A stretch of DNA of 64,000 nucleotides from NCBI RefSeq assembly GCF_905115235.1, contig NC_051850.1:8837841-8901840 (forward strand), given 5' to 3'. Positions 34,353 through 44,872 of this stretch are shown in pieces (position 1 is the stretch's first letter; the number at the start of each line of letters is the position of its first letter). This stretch comes from Hermetia illucens (Eukaryota; Arthropoda; Insecta; Diptera; Stratiomyidae). Position numbers and translations under genes: made by a program. The notes beneath the pieces were generated by a model. The model was not told the origin of the DNA, did no database searches, and worked only from the letters and a program-made list of their open reading frames with translations.

Positions 34353-34762
34353 ATCATCATCATCATCCACGGCGTAACAACCGGTATCCGGTCTAGGCCT
34401 GCCTTAATAAGGAACTCCAGATATCCCGGTTTTGCGCCGAGGTCCACCAATTCGATATCCCTAAAAGCTGTCTGGCGTCCTGACCTACGCCATCGCTCCA
34501 TGTTAGGCAGGGTCTGCCTCGTATTCTTTTTCTACCATAGATATTGCCCTTATAGACTTTCCGGGTGGGATCATCCTCATCCATACGGATTAAGTGACCC
34601 GCCCACCATAACCTATTGAGCCGAATTTTATCCACAACCGGACGGTCACGGTATCGCTCATAGATTTCGTCATTGTGTAGGCTACGGAATCGTCCATCCT
34701 CATGTAGGGGGCCAAAAATTCTTCGGAGGATTCGTCTCTCGAACGCGGCCAAGAGTTCGCAA
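34353..34762 (-). mobile_element. RTE-clade LINE (family 1) 3' end, with 14-bp duplication
   Basis: A 410-bp 5'-truncated insertion encoding, in one open minus-strand frame, AAFERRILRRIFGPLHEDGR, WWAGHLIRMDEDDPTRKVYK and GRPCLTWSDGVGQDARQLLG up to the normal stop, followed by a (GAT)n tail. It is flanked by TTTCTCTGTTGTTC at 34339-34352 and 34763-34776. The open frame and exact duplication suggest a fairly recent insertion. Confidence 0.88.
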
Positions 34763-34776
34763 TTTCTCTGTTGTTC

Positions 34777-35039
34777 TCTCTGGTCAATTGAGGAACAGGG
34801 AGAGGATGTGAGTTCAACACAGAATTTTTGGGTTGTCCAATAGTTTGGATACTGCCAAGCCTCAGATGCTTCATTAAATCACATGACACGCATGGGAAAG
34901 CAAGGAGTACCCTGTCCTGCGCTAAGGTATACGTGCACCTGCTAAAAGCAAACGTAACTCTTTCGCGACTGGCGCTGAACGGAGCCCTTGTTTTGTCTGA
35001 ACTGATGTAGATGGAACATGTTACAATGCAATATCGAAG
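34777..35039. other. Unassigned stretch
   Basis: Nothing recognised on either strand. It continues the older flank into which the RTE 3' end inserted. Confidence 0.4.
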
Positions 35040-35610
35040 GTACATTGCTGGTGGGACTCACAGATAGTACTGGCCTGACTTACGCTGACGAGCTTAGACA
35101 GTTATGCCGGAAATCGAGTGGCCAAGATACAAAATCTATCTTGCTAGGCCAGATAGCACCATACCCCCAGAACATCATCTTTTACTGTACAAGACTATGA
35201 TCTTGCCAGACCTCATGTACTCCTCTTTGCTGAGGTCGAGAGAAGAATCACCCGAAAAATGTTGGCCCCCTACATGAGGATGGACGATTCCGTAGCCTAC
35301 ATAACGACGAAATCTATGAGCGATACCATGACCGTCAGGTTGTGGATAAAATCCGGCTCAAAGGTTACAGTGGGCGGGTCACCTAATCCGTATGCATGAA
35401 GATGATCCAGCCCGGAAAGTCTATAAGGGCAATATCTACGGTAGAAAAAAAAGACGAGCATACCCTGCCTGAGATGGAGCGATGGCGTAGATTAGAACGC
35501 CAGACAGTTTTTAGGGATATCGAATTGGTGGACGTCGGCGCAAAACCGGGATGGCTGGAGTTCCTTATTTAGGCAGACCTAGGCAGTATTCCGGTTTTTG
35601 TGCCTTTGAT
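35040..35610 (+). mobile_element. RTE-clade LINE (family 1) remnant
   Basis: Short RT pieces (GLTYADEL, ILLGQIAPYPQNII) are followed by the same C-terminal sequence as at 26200 and 34353, here with several indels, and a TGATGATGATG tail at about 35600. It is more decayed than the 34353 copy. Confidence 0.75.
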
Positions 35611-36602
35611 GATGATGAAATTCGTTCAAGAGGAACACCTTTTTGGAACCACTCTGCGACTTCCCAGAGAATTGTTCGTCAACAATAACACAAACTACGA
35701 TCCAAATTTCAACGCTCGTACTATCTTCGTCCACAAAGGTATCAAAGCGTGCTCTCATGTTTTCATGCGAGTGCCCCCAGTAAAGAAGTCACTTTCGAAA
35801 CCATACACCGGACCCCACCGTGTAATTCGCCGCATATTTAGTGTGCTCTACACGCTTGACGTCAACGGAAGGAGTTGTAACGTCTGCACAGAGTGGCTCA
35901 AGCCAGCGTTTAGTTGCACCGATGTTCCTTCGTTCCATTCTCAAGTCCCTGATGAGCGGGACACCGCTAGCGAGAACGACATACCACCGAAGTGTCTCGC
36001 CGATGTTCCAACCACATCAAACAATATAACTGAGCCGCTTAGCAAATCGATAGCTCAGTAAGCGTCACGTCTCCCGCCGAGCCAGTTCATCGAATACCGA
36101 TGCCTCCATCGTCGTCCAGGAAGCCCAGCACCAGAATTAGTGGGAAGCCACCCAATCCATCACGAGCACGAATTCGAGGAACATACCTACCAAAACTTCC
36201 ACGTGACAACGTCGCTCAGGGGGGAGTAATGTAGGGATCCACTACCAACTGCATGGTATTATAGAGATGCGTGGCCAACTTCCCTCCATTGATGCGTCAG
36301 ACCGCTCACTTGATCATCAACACTTGGCGCGAACAGACGTGTTGTACAATGAATACTTCAGTTTCATTTCCTTGTTATTATTTAAAAATGAGTTTTTATT
36401 TTATATTTTCAGTGTGGATTCCTTCTTTTAGTTCTATCGATCAAGTCAACCCCCACCACACATCCTATATTTGTCCTCCAGCTGTTGCGAGGCCATCTGT
36501 TTGATTTGCTGCGGCCATTAATATAGCGGCGGCGGCGAATCCACAATGGCGCCCAGGTTCGCGCCTCCGATACTACTAGATACTTCCCGGAGATAAACTG
36601 CA
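35605..36602 (+). mobile_element. Gypsy-type LTR retrotransposon fossil, integrase end plus 3' LTR
   Basis: The C-terminal part of integrase is recognisable (VFMRVPPVKKSLSKPYTGPH, then a RLKPA-like WLKPAF). It is followed by a purine tract (AGGGGGGAG) and a TG...CA segment of about 370 bp (36231-36602) that fits a 3' LTR. The 5' part is missing and the copy is broken. The LTR end lies about 90 bp before the conserved promoter block of gene 4. Confidence 0.65.
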
Positions 36603-36689
36603 ATTGATATGTATATACAAGATAAGGACTGTAGTATTGAATTTTAACCTTGGATTAAAAATTATTCGGAGTTTTCCCGCAAAAATTAG

Positions 36690-36997
36690 TCAAAATTTCC
36701 CAGTTTGATTTTTCTGAGTTATTGACGCGTTATTTTGCTTGCGAGTGTTGTGGTTGTAATTTCCTGCATTTTAATTAAAAATGCTACCGTTATGTTTTCT
36801 AATCGTTAAATTTCTACAACTCAGGTCAAAAAAATGAAAATTAGGTAAAATGTCTACGACACAGGCGGAAATAGAACTGGAGTCAAGAAAAAAACAGGAG
36901 CTTCGAATTTTGGGTCACTATAAAAAGGAGTCGGATTGTAGGCTCCCGTTCGCAGTTCTTTTTCATATTTTTTTATCTTAACACGGAAATCTAGAAA
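36690..36997 (+). promoter_or_regulatory. Promoter block of CBM14 gene 4
   Basis: TATAAAA at 36919-36925, initiator CGCAGTTCTT (A at 36954). Conserved with genes 3 and 5: CTGCATTTTAATTAAAA (36764-36780), TATGTTTTCTAATCGT, CTACAACTCAGGTCAAAAA. The TATA box is CTATAAAAAG here rather than TATATAAAG. Confidence 0.7.
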
Positions 36998-38368
36998 ATG
37001 AAGAGTGCGTATTCGTACAGAGATTTTCCTCTTGTTTTTGAAAAGCATACCTAGTTTGACTTTTGCCCTATAATTTTTCAGGCTACGTCCTGCTGACGGT
37101 TCTTTTAGTGGCGAGCTATAAGGTCTGTGGCAAAATGGCTTTAGTAACTAATTACGACAGTCCTAGTTTTGGAAACTCACACCGATGATATATACCTATT
37201 TTCGCAGGTTTCCACTTCCCATGCCCTCACTGTTGGGGGAGGTTGTACAACAAACGGAGCTCTTGCTGCAAACCCTGAAAACAAGACCCAATACTACTTT
37301 TGTATGGATAAAAAAATCTATCTGGGAACATGTACGGATGGCAGGACCTTCGATGAACGAGTCGGTCAATGTGTTTATGCGGGGACCGACCCTGGAACTG
37401 GTACCACAGTCAACTGCGATGGAAACGACTATGCAACATTCCCATATCCCAATGATAACACCAGGTACTACTATTGCTACAATGGTCAAGCTCTGGTCGT
37501 GCAGTGTCCTGCTAACAACTATTATGACTCCACCTCGCGTACCTGTGTTTTGGGTTCTGGAACAGGTACTGGTGGTTATCTGTATTGTCCGACCGGAGTT
37601 AATACTGTGTTGCCTGATCCGAATGGTGATTGCCAGAGATACGTGCTCTGTCTGAATGGCCAAGGCTCCTATCAAACCTGCCCAAATGGATTCTACTTCC
37701 AACCGACAGGGTACTGTGGCCTAAATATGCCGAATTCGTGTGCTGGTGGTGGCCCATGCAATCAGAGGGGACTACTAAGACCGGTGCGAAATAATTGTCA
37801 AGTATACAATTACTGCGACGGATCCTATTGGTCGACAATAAAGTGTCCAAGAAATTATTACTTCAGTCCAAGCCGGCTTACATGTGGACCCACTATCCCG
37901 AATGGATGCAGCAAATACAACAATTACAACCAAAACTTACCTGGCTCCAACTCAGTTTATCCCACATATCCAACTTATCCCTTTATCCCCACCACTCCAA
38001 CGGATCCTTCTGTAGTTTGTGCAACAAGTATGAATGGTATTTTTGCGGATACCACGAATTGCCAGAAGTACTTCTATTGTATGGATGGATTGCCGTATAC
38101 AGCGACTTGTCCCAGCGGTTATTATTTCAACCCATTAACAAGAGCCTGTGGTCCAAACATCCCATCAGGATGTACTGTACAAGATATCGACCTTGACACC
38201 CCCACAGTTCCGGTAAATTCTGAAATAACCTTGGCGGACCCAACCAACTGCAAACAATACATAGTCTACACCAATGGATTTGGAGCTACCTACGCTTGTG
38301 GTCCTGGACTTTACTATGACATTGAAGGGAATTCATGTTCGACAACGAAACCAGATAGATGCACTTGA
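36998..38368 (+). CDS. Secreted six-domain CBM14 protein with altered last domain (gene 4)
   Basis: Exons 36998-37004 (7 nt), 37082-37122 and 37208-38368 give 402 aa with signal peptide MKSYVLLTVLLVASYK. Domain plan as in gene 3: domains 1-2 with four cysteines, 3-5 with six. In domain 6 the first cysteine is Val (TVPVNSEITLAD; TCPANS in paralogues) and the third is Tyr (QYIVYTNG; QYIVCTNG), leaving C2, C4, C5 and C6. The two lost residues are partners in the usual CBM14 disulfide scheme, so the fold may survive without that bridge. Linkers are the shortest of genes 3-5 (DPGTGTTVNC; VYPTYPTYPFIP). AATAAA at 38471. Its exon 3 is highly similar to that of gene 3, also in the 3' flank. Confidence 0.9.
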
Positions 38369-38470
38369 ATGGTAGTGACAGCTTATCTACAGAACTCTTT
38401 AGGCATTCTTACTTCTTCTGACTTCAAGGACAAACGGATTCAGTAAAAAATTAGCATTTTGTTTTATTCC

Positions 38471-38476
38471 AATAAA
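38471..38476 (+). terminator. Poly(A) signal of gene 4
   Basis: AATAAA in the conserved TTTTATTCCAATAAA context shared with gene 3. Confidence 0.65.
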
Positions 38477-38559
38477 GTCGCTTCCATGTATGTGCATGTT
38501 CGTTAATATTTATTTGCTATGGAGTCCTTTTTCGAAAGACAAACCAGAACCAGTCCTTG

Positions 38560-40050
38560 CTGAACAATTTTCAGAGCAGCCAGATGATTCTGTTGAAAGC
38601 TTGATTGATTTAGCTTGGCCGCTTTCCTCTGTCCTGCAGGAAGTCTCAGATTATTTAAGTATCTGAAGAAGGTTGCTGTTACTCCTATTAGAGTTTTAAA
38701 ATCAGATGCCGTCCTAAAATTTATGGTTCATCTATGGATGGGGCAAGTGTTTTGACATTTTCTATAGTGACTGACAGCCTTGTTACTATCGGTGTTACAT
38801 CAATTGTTTGTGTCATCCATTCTGGGCCAGTCAACCAAAGGTTATGGTTTAGCAATTCCCAGGAGGTGATGCTTCTGGAAGAGCAATCAGCTGGATTGTC
38901 CTTAGTTTAGACGTGACTCTATTTCCAATTTCTGCCTATTTTCTCAATTTTGGTCACCCTATTAGAAACGAAAGGTTCCATTGAAAAGGAATCTTTAATT
39001 AGCCAACCTAGTAACAGTAGATTTTGTTATAACCTATATCGTTTTTGATGTCCTTTGTAACGACTCTAGTCTAGATGACCGCTGCGTAAGCCAATACTGA
39101 GTTATCACAGAATTCATGCACTTTTATTTTGCAGTTATTAGAGTATGGAAGCCATCGTGGAATCCCAATTCCAAGCCTGGGAGATCTGCCTCTAATTACT
39201 CCTAATCTTGCAGGATTTAATCTGCTGAGGATTCATCCCAATCTGCTCCGGTTTTCCATACCTTTTGCATTAGCAGCTTAGCTTTGACGGTTACGGGGGC
39301 TAGCCATTGAAGCATACTATAAATCGTCGAAATCTGTTGCCTTTAATTGGAGCTCGTCTCTGCTTGGTTTACAAATTACCCCCAAAGTCTTGATCTGAGT
39401 GTCTTCATGTATTTGAAATCCGAAAATTCACGATAGGTTTTAGCCAGCTCTCTATCTTTTTTAAGCCGGTTTTCCCGCCGTTTGTATCTGCATACCGCCA
39501 TGTCTCTGGAATTTTCCAGGGGACTTTGACCTATTACCTCCTTAAATGGTAGCTTCTTGGCTTCTTCCGCGTCAATTTCGAAGACTCGTTCAATTTGTTT
39601 ATGGAACTCTATCATCAACATCTTGGATGTAGTATTCGCTAATTAAGCTTGTTCGGGGTTCATACTTTTTCCGGATATTATCCAACCCAGTTTAATTTTC
39701 TGAGCTAGTAAAGGATGACATTTCCTTAGCCCTTTTTCAAGAATTCCTTCAAAAGTTTCAACTCCTGGAATCAACTTAATATCTCCTGGTTCGTTTAAGT
39801 GTGGATCTACAAGCTCTAATGGTCAAATTGAACTAAAATCATTCACAAAACAACAAAATCAAAGTTTCAACGAGAATATTGAACCTTGAGAGAACCTTGA
39901 AGTGATTCGGTTTGTTCCTTTTTTTCATACGGTTGTTATCTCGTTACTTCAGATTCGCAGCCCGATTCGTTGAGCAGCCTTAGCAGAAAGGAATGTTGCC
40001 TGCGAACTTGGATCGATCAGCGCTCGTAGTGTTACTCTTTGACCGGAATT
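38560..40050 (-). mobile_element. BEL/Pao LTR retrotransposon fossil, reversed
   Basis: Minus-strand pieces of Pol are recognisable: a protease segment (QRVTLRALIDPSSQATFLS, near 40000), the region before RT (39376-39621, with IERVFEIDAEEAKKLPF and ENRLKKDRELAKTY) and the later MLQWLAPVTVKAKLLMQKVW near 39250-39320. No LTRs found. Old and heavily broken. It begins about 90 bp downstream of gene 4. Confidence 0.65.
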
Positions 40051-41260
40051 TTTGATTACATTGGCCAACGGTTACATATTTTCCTGAAGAGCCGAACAAA
40101 CTTTCGGCGAAAGGTGAGGAAAAGCCGGTATGCCAAAGCCTCTTCGTATCTACTGGCGGTTGCTGGACTGTTCTTATATATTTCTGGTTCAAGAGCCAAG
40201 GGGTTCCTTCCTTTTCGATCTCCACAGTGAACTCCAGGTTCCTATGTGCCCGGTTCAGTTTCGCGAGGATTGTTCCTGCTCCTTCCCTTTTAATGATTGC
40301 TAATACATCGTCCTTCGTATCTGATCCAGAATCTCGGTAGTGCTCTAGCCTCCTCGAGTTCATCCGTCCTCGTTGAGTCTGGCAATGATTTCTCTGCTTT
40401 CCCCACTGCCCGTTTTCCTATTTTGGGGCCTAACCTTTGACTTCTTCCAAGAACCACTTCGCAATATTTTGGGTCCGTGAATTCCTTGCTGCTATTATCT
40501 ATCTGACCTCGTTGCCTTCTTTATCCATTTTGAGGAGACATTTGATTCTAGGCAAAGATGGGTTTGGCATTCTCAGTTCGGCTGCTTTCTTAATAATGGG
40601 TTTGCATTCCGCCAGAGCCTTTTCCATTCTTTTGACGGAGTCTGGCAGAGGGTCCTTCCTGCTGACGTGAAACTTAGCTTCTTCTAATTTTTGGCATTTT
40701 AAGTCGTCCTATGATCCTTTGCCCATGATAACCACTGCGTTTCCTTTGTCTTCTGGTAAGTAGAAAACGGGTTCCTCTTTCAATTCTTGTTTGGTGGTGG
40801 TTGGACGAAGCTCTTTTCCTTGTGGCCCTTCGCTTGGTGGGGGTCAGTAGTCGCCTAATTTCTTTTCGGGGGCCGACTTTTTTTCTTATGATGTATATTT
40901 GATGCCTATCTCGATGTCAATTTCGATGTCCTCTTTGAGGAAAGTGAGGTGTCTTATGGCGAAGTTCTAGCCTTTATTGAGAAGTAAAAGCTGTTCCTGA
41001 GTAAAGCGTTCGTTGGATTTTGTTGACCACACAATTAGGTATGAATTCTTCCTTCGGTTTCTCTGTTGCACTCTGGTTCGCTCTTTCTGGCATTTTTGCA
41101 GGTGGATTTTTTCTCATATGTCATGTCGCCCTTTCTTCCAAGGGTGATTTTTAAGTGTGCGGAGTAACCATGGAATGTGTTATATTCTAGCCTTGTGTAA
41201 AGTGACTTAATGTCGTTTCCAAGCGTACCGAAGAAGGAAGCCCTATACTTGTTCGAAGAG
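40050..41260 (-). mobile_element. Penelope-like retroelement fossil, reversed
   Basis: Minus-strand pieces resemble the Penelope reverse transcriptase: VFYLPEDKGNAVVIMGK, then MPNPSLPRIKCLLKM, TQNIAKWFLEEVKG, DDVLAIIKREGAGTILAKLN and HRNLEFTVEIEKEG. The order fits one RT domain. It is joined directly to the BEL/Pao fossil near 40050. No terminal repeats or GIY-YIG domain seen. Old and multiply broken. Confidence 0.55.
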
Positions 41261-41279
41261 TGGATTTCGACCAGCAGAC

Positions 41280-43420
41280 GATACCTACTTAGGACCCGGT
41301 TATAATCAGGGCCGGGTTGGGGGCAGGCTCAGCCAACTAACGAGGATCTATTTTTCTGCTAGTCATGTGTAAGTCTAATAGATCTGGCGGGAGGATGGAC
41401 CAATGTAACAGCCCCGGGATTGTTCTCTCTGCTCTGGAGAAGGTGCTAATAGGACCCCAATCCAAGGTGGAACAGCATACGCCGAGGGCTGCGTGGCCAA
41501 TAGGGAGCTAGGTCTTTAGTATGCGAACTTTGAATACCTTGTGCGTCTTCAGTTTCGAATAGAACCTTACCGTGGTGGCCGGGCTAGCCAGGGTGGACAT
41601 TTTTTCTGAACAATTTGTGGGACGAAGACATGAACCCAATTTTGAAAATAAATGAACCGACAATAGAAGAAGAGGGGATGATACCAGGCGCATCATCAGA
41701 AGACGAGCTGCTGGCATTCAGACAGGAGACAAAAGCCTTCGAGAGCAGTACAGTCGGTGCCAGCCGTATCACCGCTGTGCTGAAACCAACCGCAGGAACC
41801 TCCCGGAGCCAGGCGGCAGACGGACTAGTCGCTTCCAGCCTAGAATCCACTGCCGTCAAACTGGGTGTGTGCCAGGCATAGTACTCCTAACCCGAAATCC
41901 TCGACTTAGGGGGATCCCTCGAAAGTGAAAATCGACAAGATCGTCGGTCACAAGAAACCGACTAAGAAGCGAAGGTCCACTAGTGTCCTGCTCAAAAGTC
42001 AGTACCAGAAGGCCATGCATATTCTCAGCAAGATTGCTAAGAATAAGGAGACCGGTACTGTCGACGAGTGGGATGAAAAATACCTCGCTAAATTCGAGGC
42101 GATTCTAGAGGAGTACAACAGCAAACACCTGGTCATGCTACAGAAGTTGCAGAAAAGGGTTGTGTCATGAATTGTTGGGATTTACCGGAGCTGCATCTCT
42201 TTAGGATATGTACCACAGACCTGGAGACGTGTATGAGTAGTTTTCATACCGAAAGGGGACAGGCGCGTTCATGGGTCTGCGAAGGATTTTCGACCAATCA
42301 GCCTGACCTCTTTCGTGCTGAGGACCCTAAAACGTGTCCTGGGCATCCACTTAAGGACGATTATGGAGACTGCCTACCGCAAAGAAAAATCCACAGAAAC
42401 CGCTCTCCACGAGGTAATTGGGACGGTTGAGCGGCTGCTACATTACAAGCAGTATACCCTAGCTGCCTTCTTGGATATAGAGGAAACTTTCAACAACGTT
42501 AGTACCAACCATCAAGGAAGCCTTGACCATTATTAGATTGGAGAGATATATCACGGATTAGATTATATTCATGCTAAATACCAGGATAATCCAGTCGGAT
42601 TTGGGAGACAACCACTTGACCAGATTCGTGAACAGAGGTACGCCCCGGGGTGGCACCATCTCTCCGGTGCTCTGGTTAATAGTAATGGACGAAATTTTAC
42701 GAATATTAGACAGCAGCAGAAGATCGGCGGCGTGTTGTAAGGTTATGACACAGTATTCTTTACCGATGGATCAAAGATGGTCTGTGGAATCGGGGCGGGG
42801 ATTTTCTCGAATACACACAGTGTTTTCTGTGCAGAGACACGCTGAACAGTCTGGGCGGCATGCTTAAGGTCGCTCTCTTCTGGATTCCCGGGCATAGGAA
42901 CATAGAGGGGAATGAGCGGGCTGACGGATTGCTCTTGGTAGCCCTTCGGTAAATGCAATCGGTGTCTCGCTGGCGGCTGTCAAGGGCGGAGTATACTCAC
43001 ATTACTCAGCAGCCGCGGGCCTTAGAAGACTGTGCCAACTCAAAGAGGAGTTGGGTCATTCATAAGATAACCCGATGACGAGACCTTGCAAATGCGTACA
43101 AAATCACGGCGGTCTACATGAGGTACTGGGCCAAAGGGGATCATATCGCCAGGCTTGGCACACTCTGCAGCTCGCATTGCCGAAGCTACAGATAACAAAA
43201 GGAAACCCTCTTGCACTTCCTCTGCGATTGTCCATCTCTAGCTAGGATCAGGCTACGGCCACTGGGTAATTCAATCCTTTGGGAACTTCAAAGATTTCTA
43301 GCTGCAGACTGGGAGAGCTGCTTTCCTTCGTGGATGTTACGGGCTGGCTCTGAAGATTTGAGCCGGCTGAACTCTGCCTCCTTGCTCTCACAACAGCAGT
43401 CACGGTGTTAGGAGTTTGTG
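41280..43420 (+). mobile_element. RNase H-bearing LINE of the LOA/I group, internally deleted
   Basis: A leader at about 41430-41540 is shared (reversed) with 50950-51110. ORF1 pieces: 41615-41881 (acidic) and 41925-42170 (basic, LLKSQYQKAMHILSKIAKNK). RT blocks follow: VLRTLKRVLGIHLR, KSTETALHEVIGTVERLLH, LAAFLDIEETFNN and GTPRGGTISPVLWLIVMDEI. The YADD part is missing and RNase H follows at once (FTDGSKMVCGIGAGIFS, WIPGHRNIEGNERAD). The C-terminal finger has LLHFLCDCPSLARIRLR. Several frameshifts. Confidence 0.7.
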
Positions 43421-44045
43421 ACATTAAAAGGCATCAAAACAGTGCTCCTCAAAGCGGCCACTGATACCTACCTACTTAACCCACATATAAAGTCCGCGGT
43501 TGCTAGGCATATAATAGAGCAAGGACGGCATTTGTCGTTGAAAAACACCAATAGTTCGAGGGAAGTGAACGACGTTAGGAAACTAGTGTCTCCACATCTC
43601 GAAGATGCACTCGCACGAACTCTGGTCAAAAGGCCGAAGTGGCAGTGGCTAGATCACACATTAACGAGGGGGCGAAAATTGCATTACTGGCATCGCCATT
43701 AAAGATGACCGACGCTTGGGTCGCTCCAATTGCTCTCCTGGCGCAGAACATTAGAGAGCGAGTGCGAGCGTCTCGGAAAGTCGTGAGGGTGCTGAAGTGG
43801 ATTTCAGGTAATCGTAGTTGAAATTAACGCGCTATACCTCACCAAGGGGTGAGTGGAAGAAATATACTCTTTGGAAGATTGTCCAAATATAAAAATGAAA
43901 TTTGGGGTCCGAAGGGGTTGAGTATCATGCTTGAGTGCTTTTGAAGGAGCAACATCTCGGACGAGCTACAGGAGCCTATGTTTTCGGTCGCTTACTGCAT
44001 TGCTGAATTTCAAATAAAAATTATAAAAAGATGACCTAGGAGCCT
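43421..44045 (+). other. Unassigned with two short open frames
   Basis: 43418-43702 and 43639-43821 encode basic, helix-prone peptides (IKTVLLKAATDTYLLNPHIK; IALLASPLKMTDAWVAPIAL) with no known motif. They may be the remains of a LINE ORF1. No promoter or splice context ties them to a host gene. Confidence 0.35.
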
Positions 44046-44049
44046 ACAT

Positions 44050-44375
44050 AATAACGAAATCTATGGGGTATTCCACGACCGTCTGGTAGTGGACAAAATC
44101 CGGCTCAACAGGTTCCGGTGGGCGGGTCACTTAATCCGAATGGATGAGGATGATCTTGCCCGGCAAGTCTATAAGGGCAATATTTATGGTAGAAAAACAA
44201 GACGGGGCATACCCTGCCTGAGATGGAGCGATGGCGTAGGTCAGGACGCCAGACAGGTTTTAGGGATATCGAACTGGTGGACCTCGGCGCAAAACCGGGG
44301 TGTGAGGAATTCCTTATTAAGGCAAGCCTTGACCGGATATCGGTTGTTGCGCCGTTGATAGGTCATCATGATGAT
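44050..44375 (+). mobile_element. RTE-clade LINE (family 1) 3' end
   Basis: Open frame MDKIRLNRFRWAGHLIRMDE then GRKTRRGIPCLRWSDGVGQD and ISNWWTSAQNRG to the usual stop, followed by GTTGATAGGTCATCATGATG. 5'-truncated; a duplication of the target could not be found. Confidence 0.8.
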
Positions 44376-44539
44376 GGTGACTTAGAACATTCAGGATGCG
44401 GTTAGCAATGTACAACTACATATTCCTGTTCCTGTTTATCTTTGCTCTAATAATCACAGTCAGATCTGGTTTCTGAAGTTACCAGTTTTATAGCTCTCCC
44501 TTCGTTGCTGTTCTGTCCGTAATATCAAAACTATTCAAA

Positions 44540-44872
44540 GTTCCGCAATCTTTTTTTTCTTCGTTACTGAGGCATTGTTTTGCTTAATAGTGTACTGGCC
44601 ACAGTATCTGGCATTTTAATTAAAAAAAGCTCCCGATATGTTTTCTAATCGTCAAATAAGTACAACTCGGTTCAGGTCAAAATATGAAAATTAACTAAAA
44701 TGCCCATGACGCATGCGAAAATCAATCTAAATCGTTAGTTATGGAACGGAAGCTTCGGACCTTGGGTCTCTATATAAAGGAGTTAAGTGATAAGCTCCAG
44801 TTCACAGTTCTTTTTCACGTTTCTAGCGTTATTTGATATAAGATTTTTGGTACAAGAAAAGTATCTTGAAAA
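44540..44872 (+). promoter_or_regulatory. Promoter block of CBM14 gene 5
   Basis: TATATAAAGG at 44771-44780, initiator TTCACAGTTC (A at 44806). Conserved with genes 3 and 4: GGCATTTTAATTAAAAAAA (from 44610), TATGTTTTCTAATCGTCAAA, GGTCAAAATATGAAAATTA and ATGCCCATGACGCATGCG. Confidence 0.7.

Noticed and set aside
43418-43821. Two overlapping short frames considered as a host gene
   Set aside because: No signal peptide, domain or promoter. They sit directly behind a LINE C-terminus and are more likely retroelement remains.
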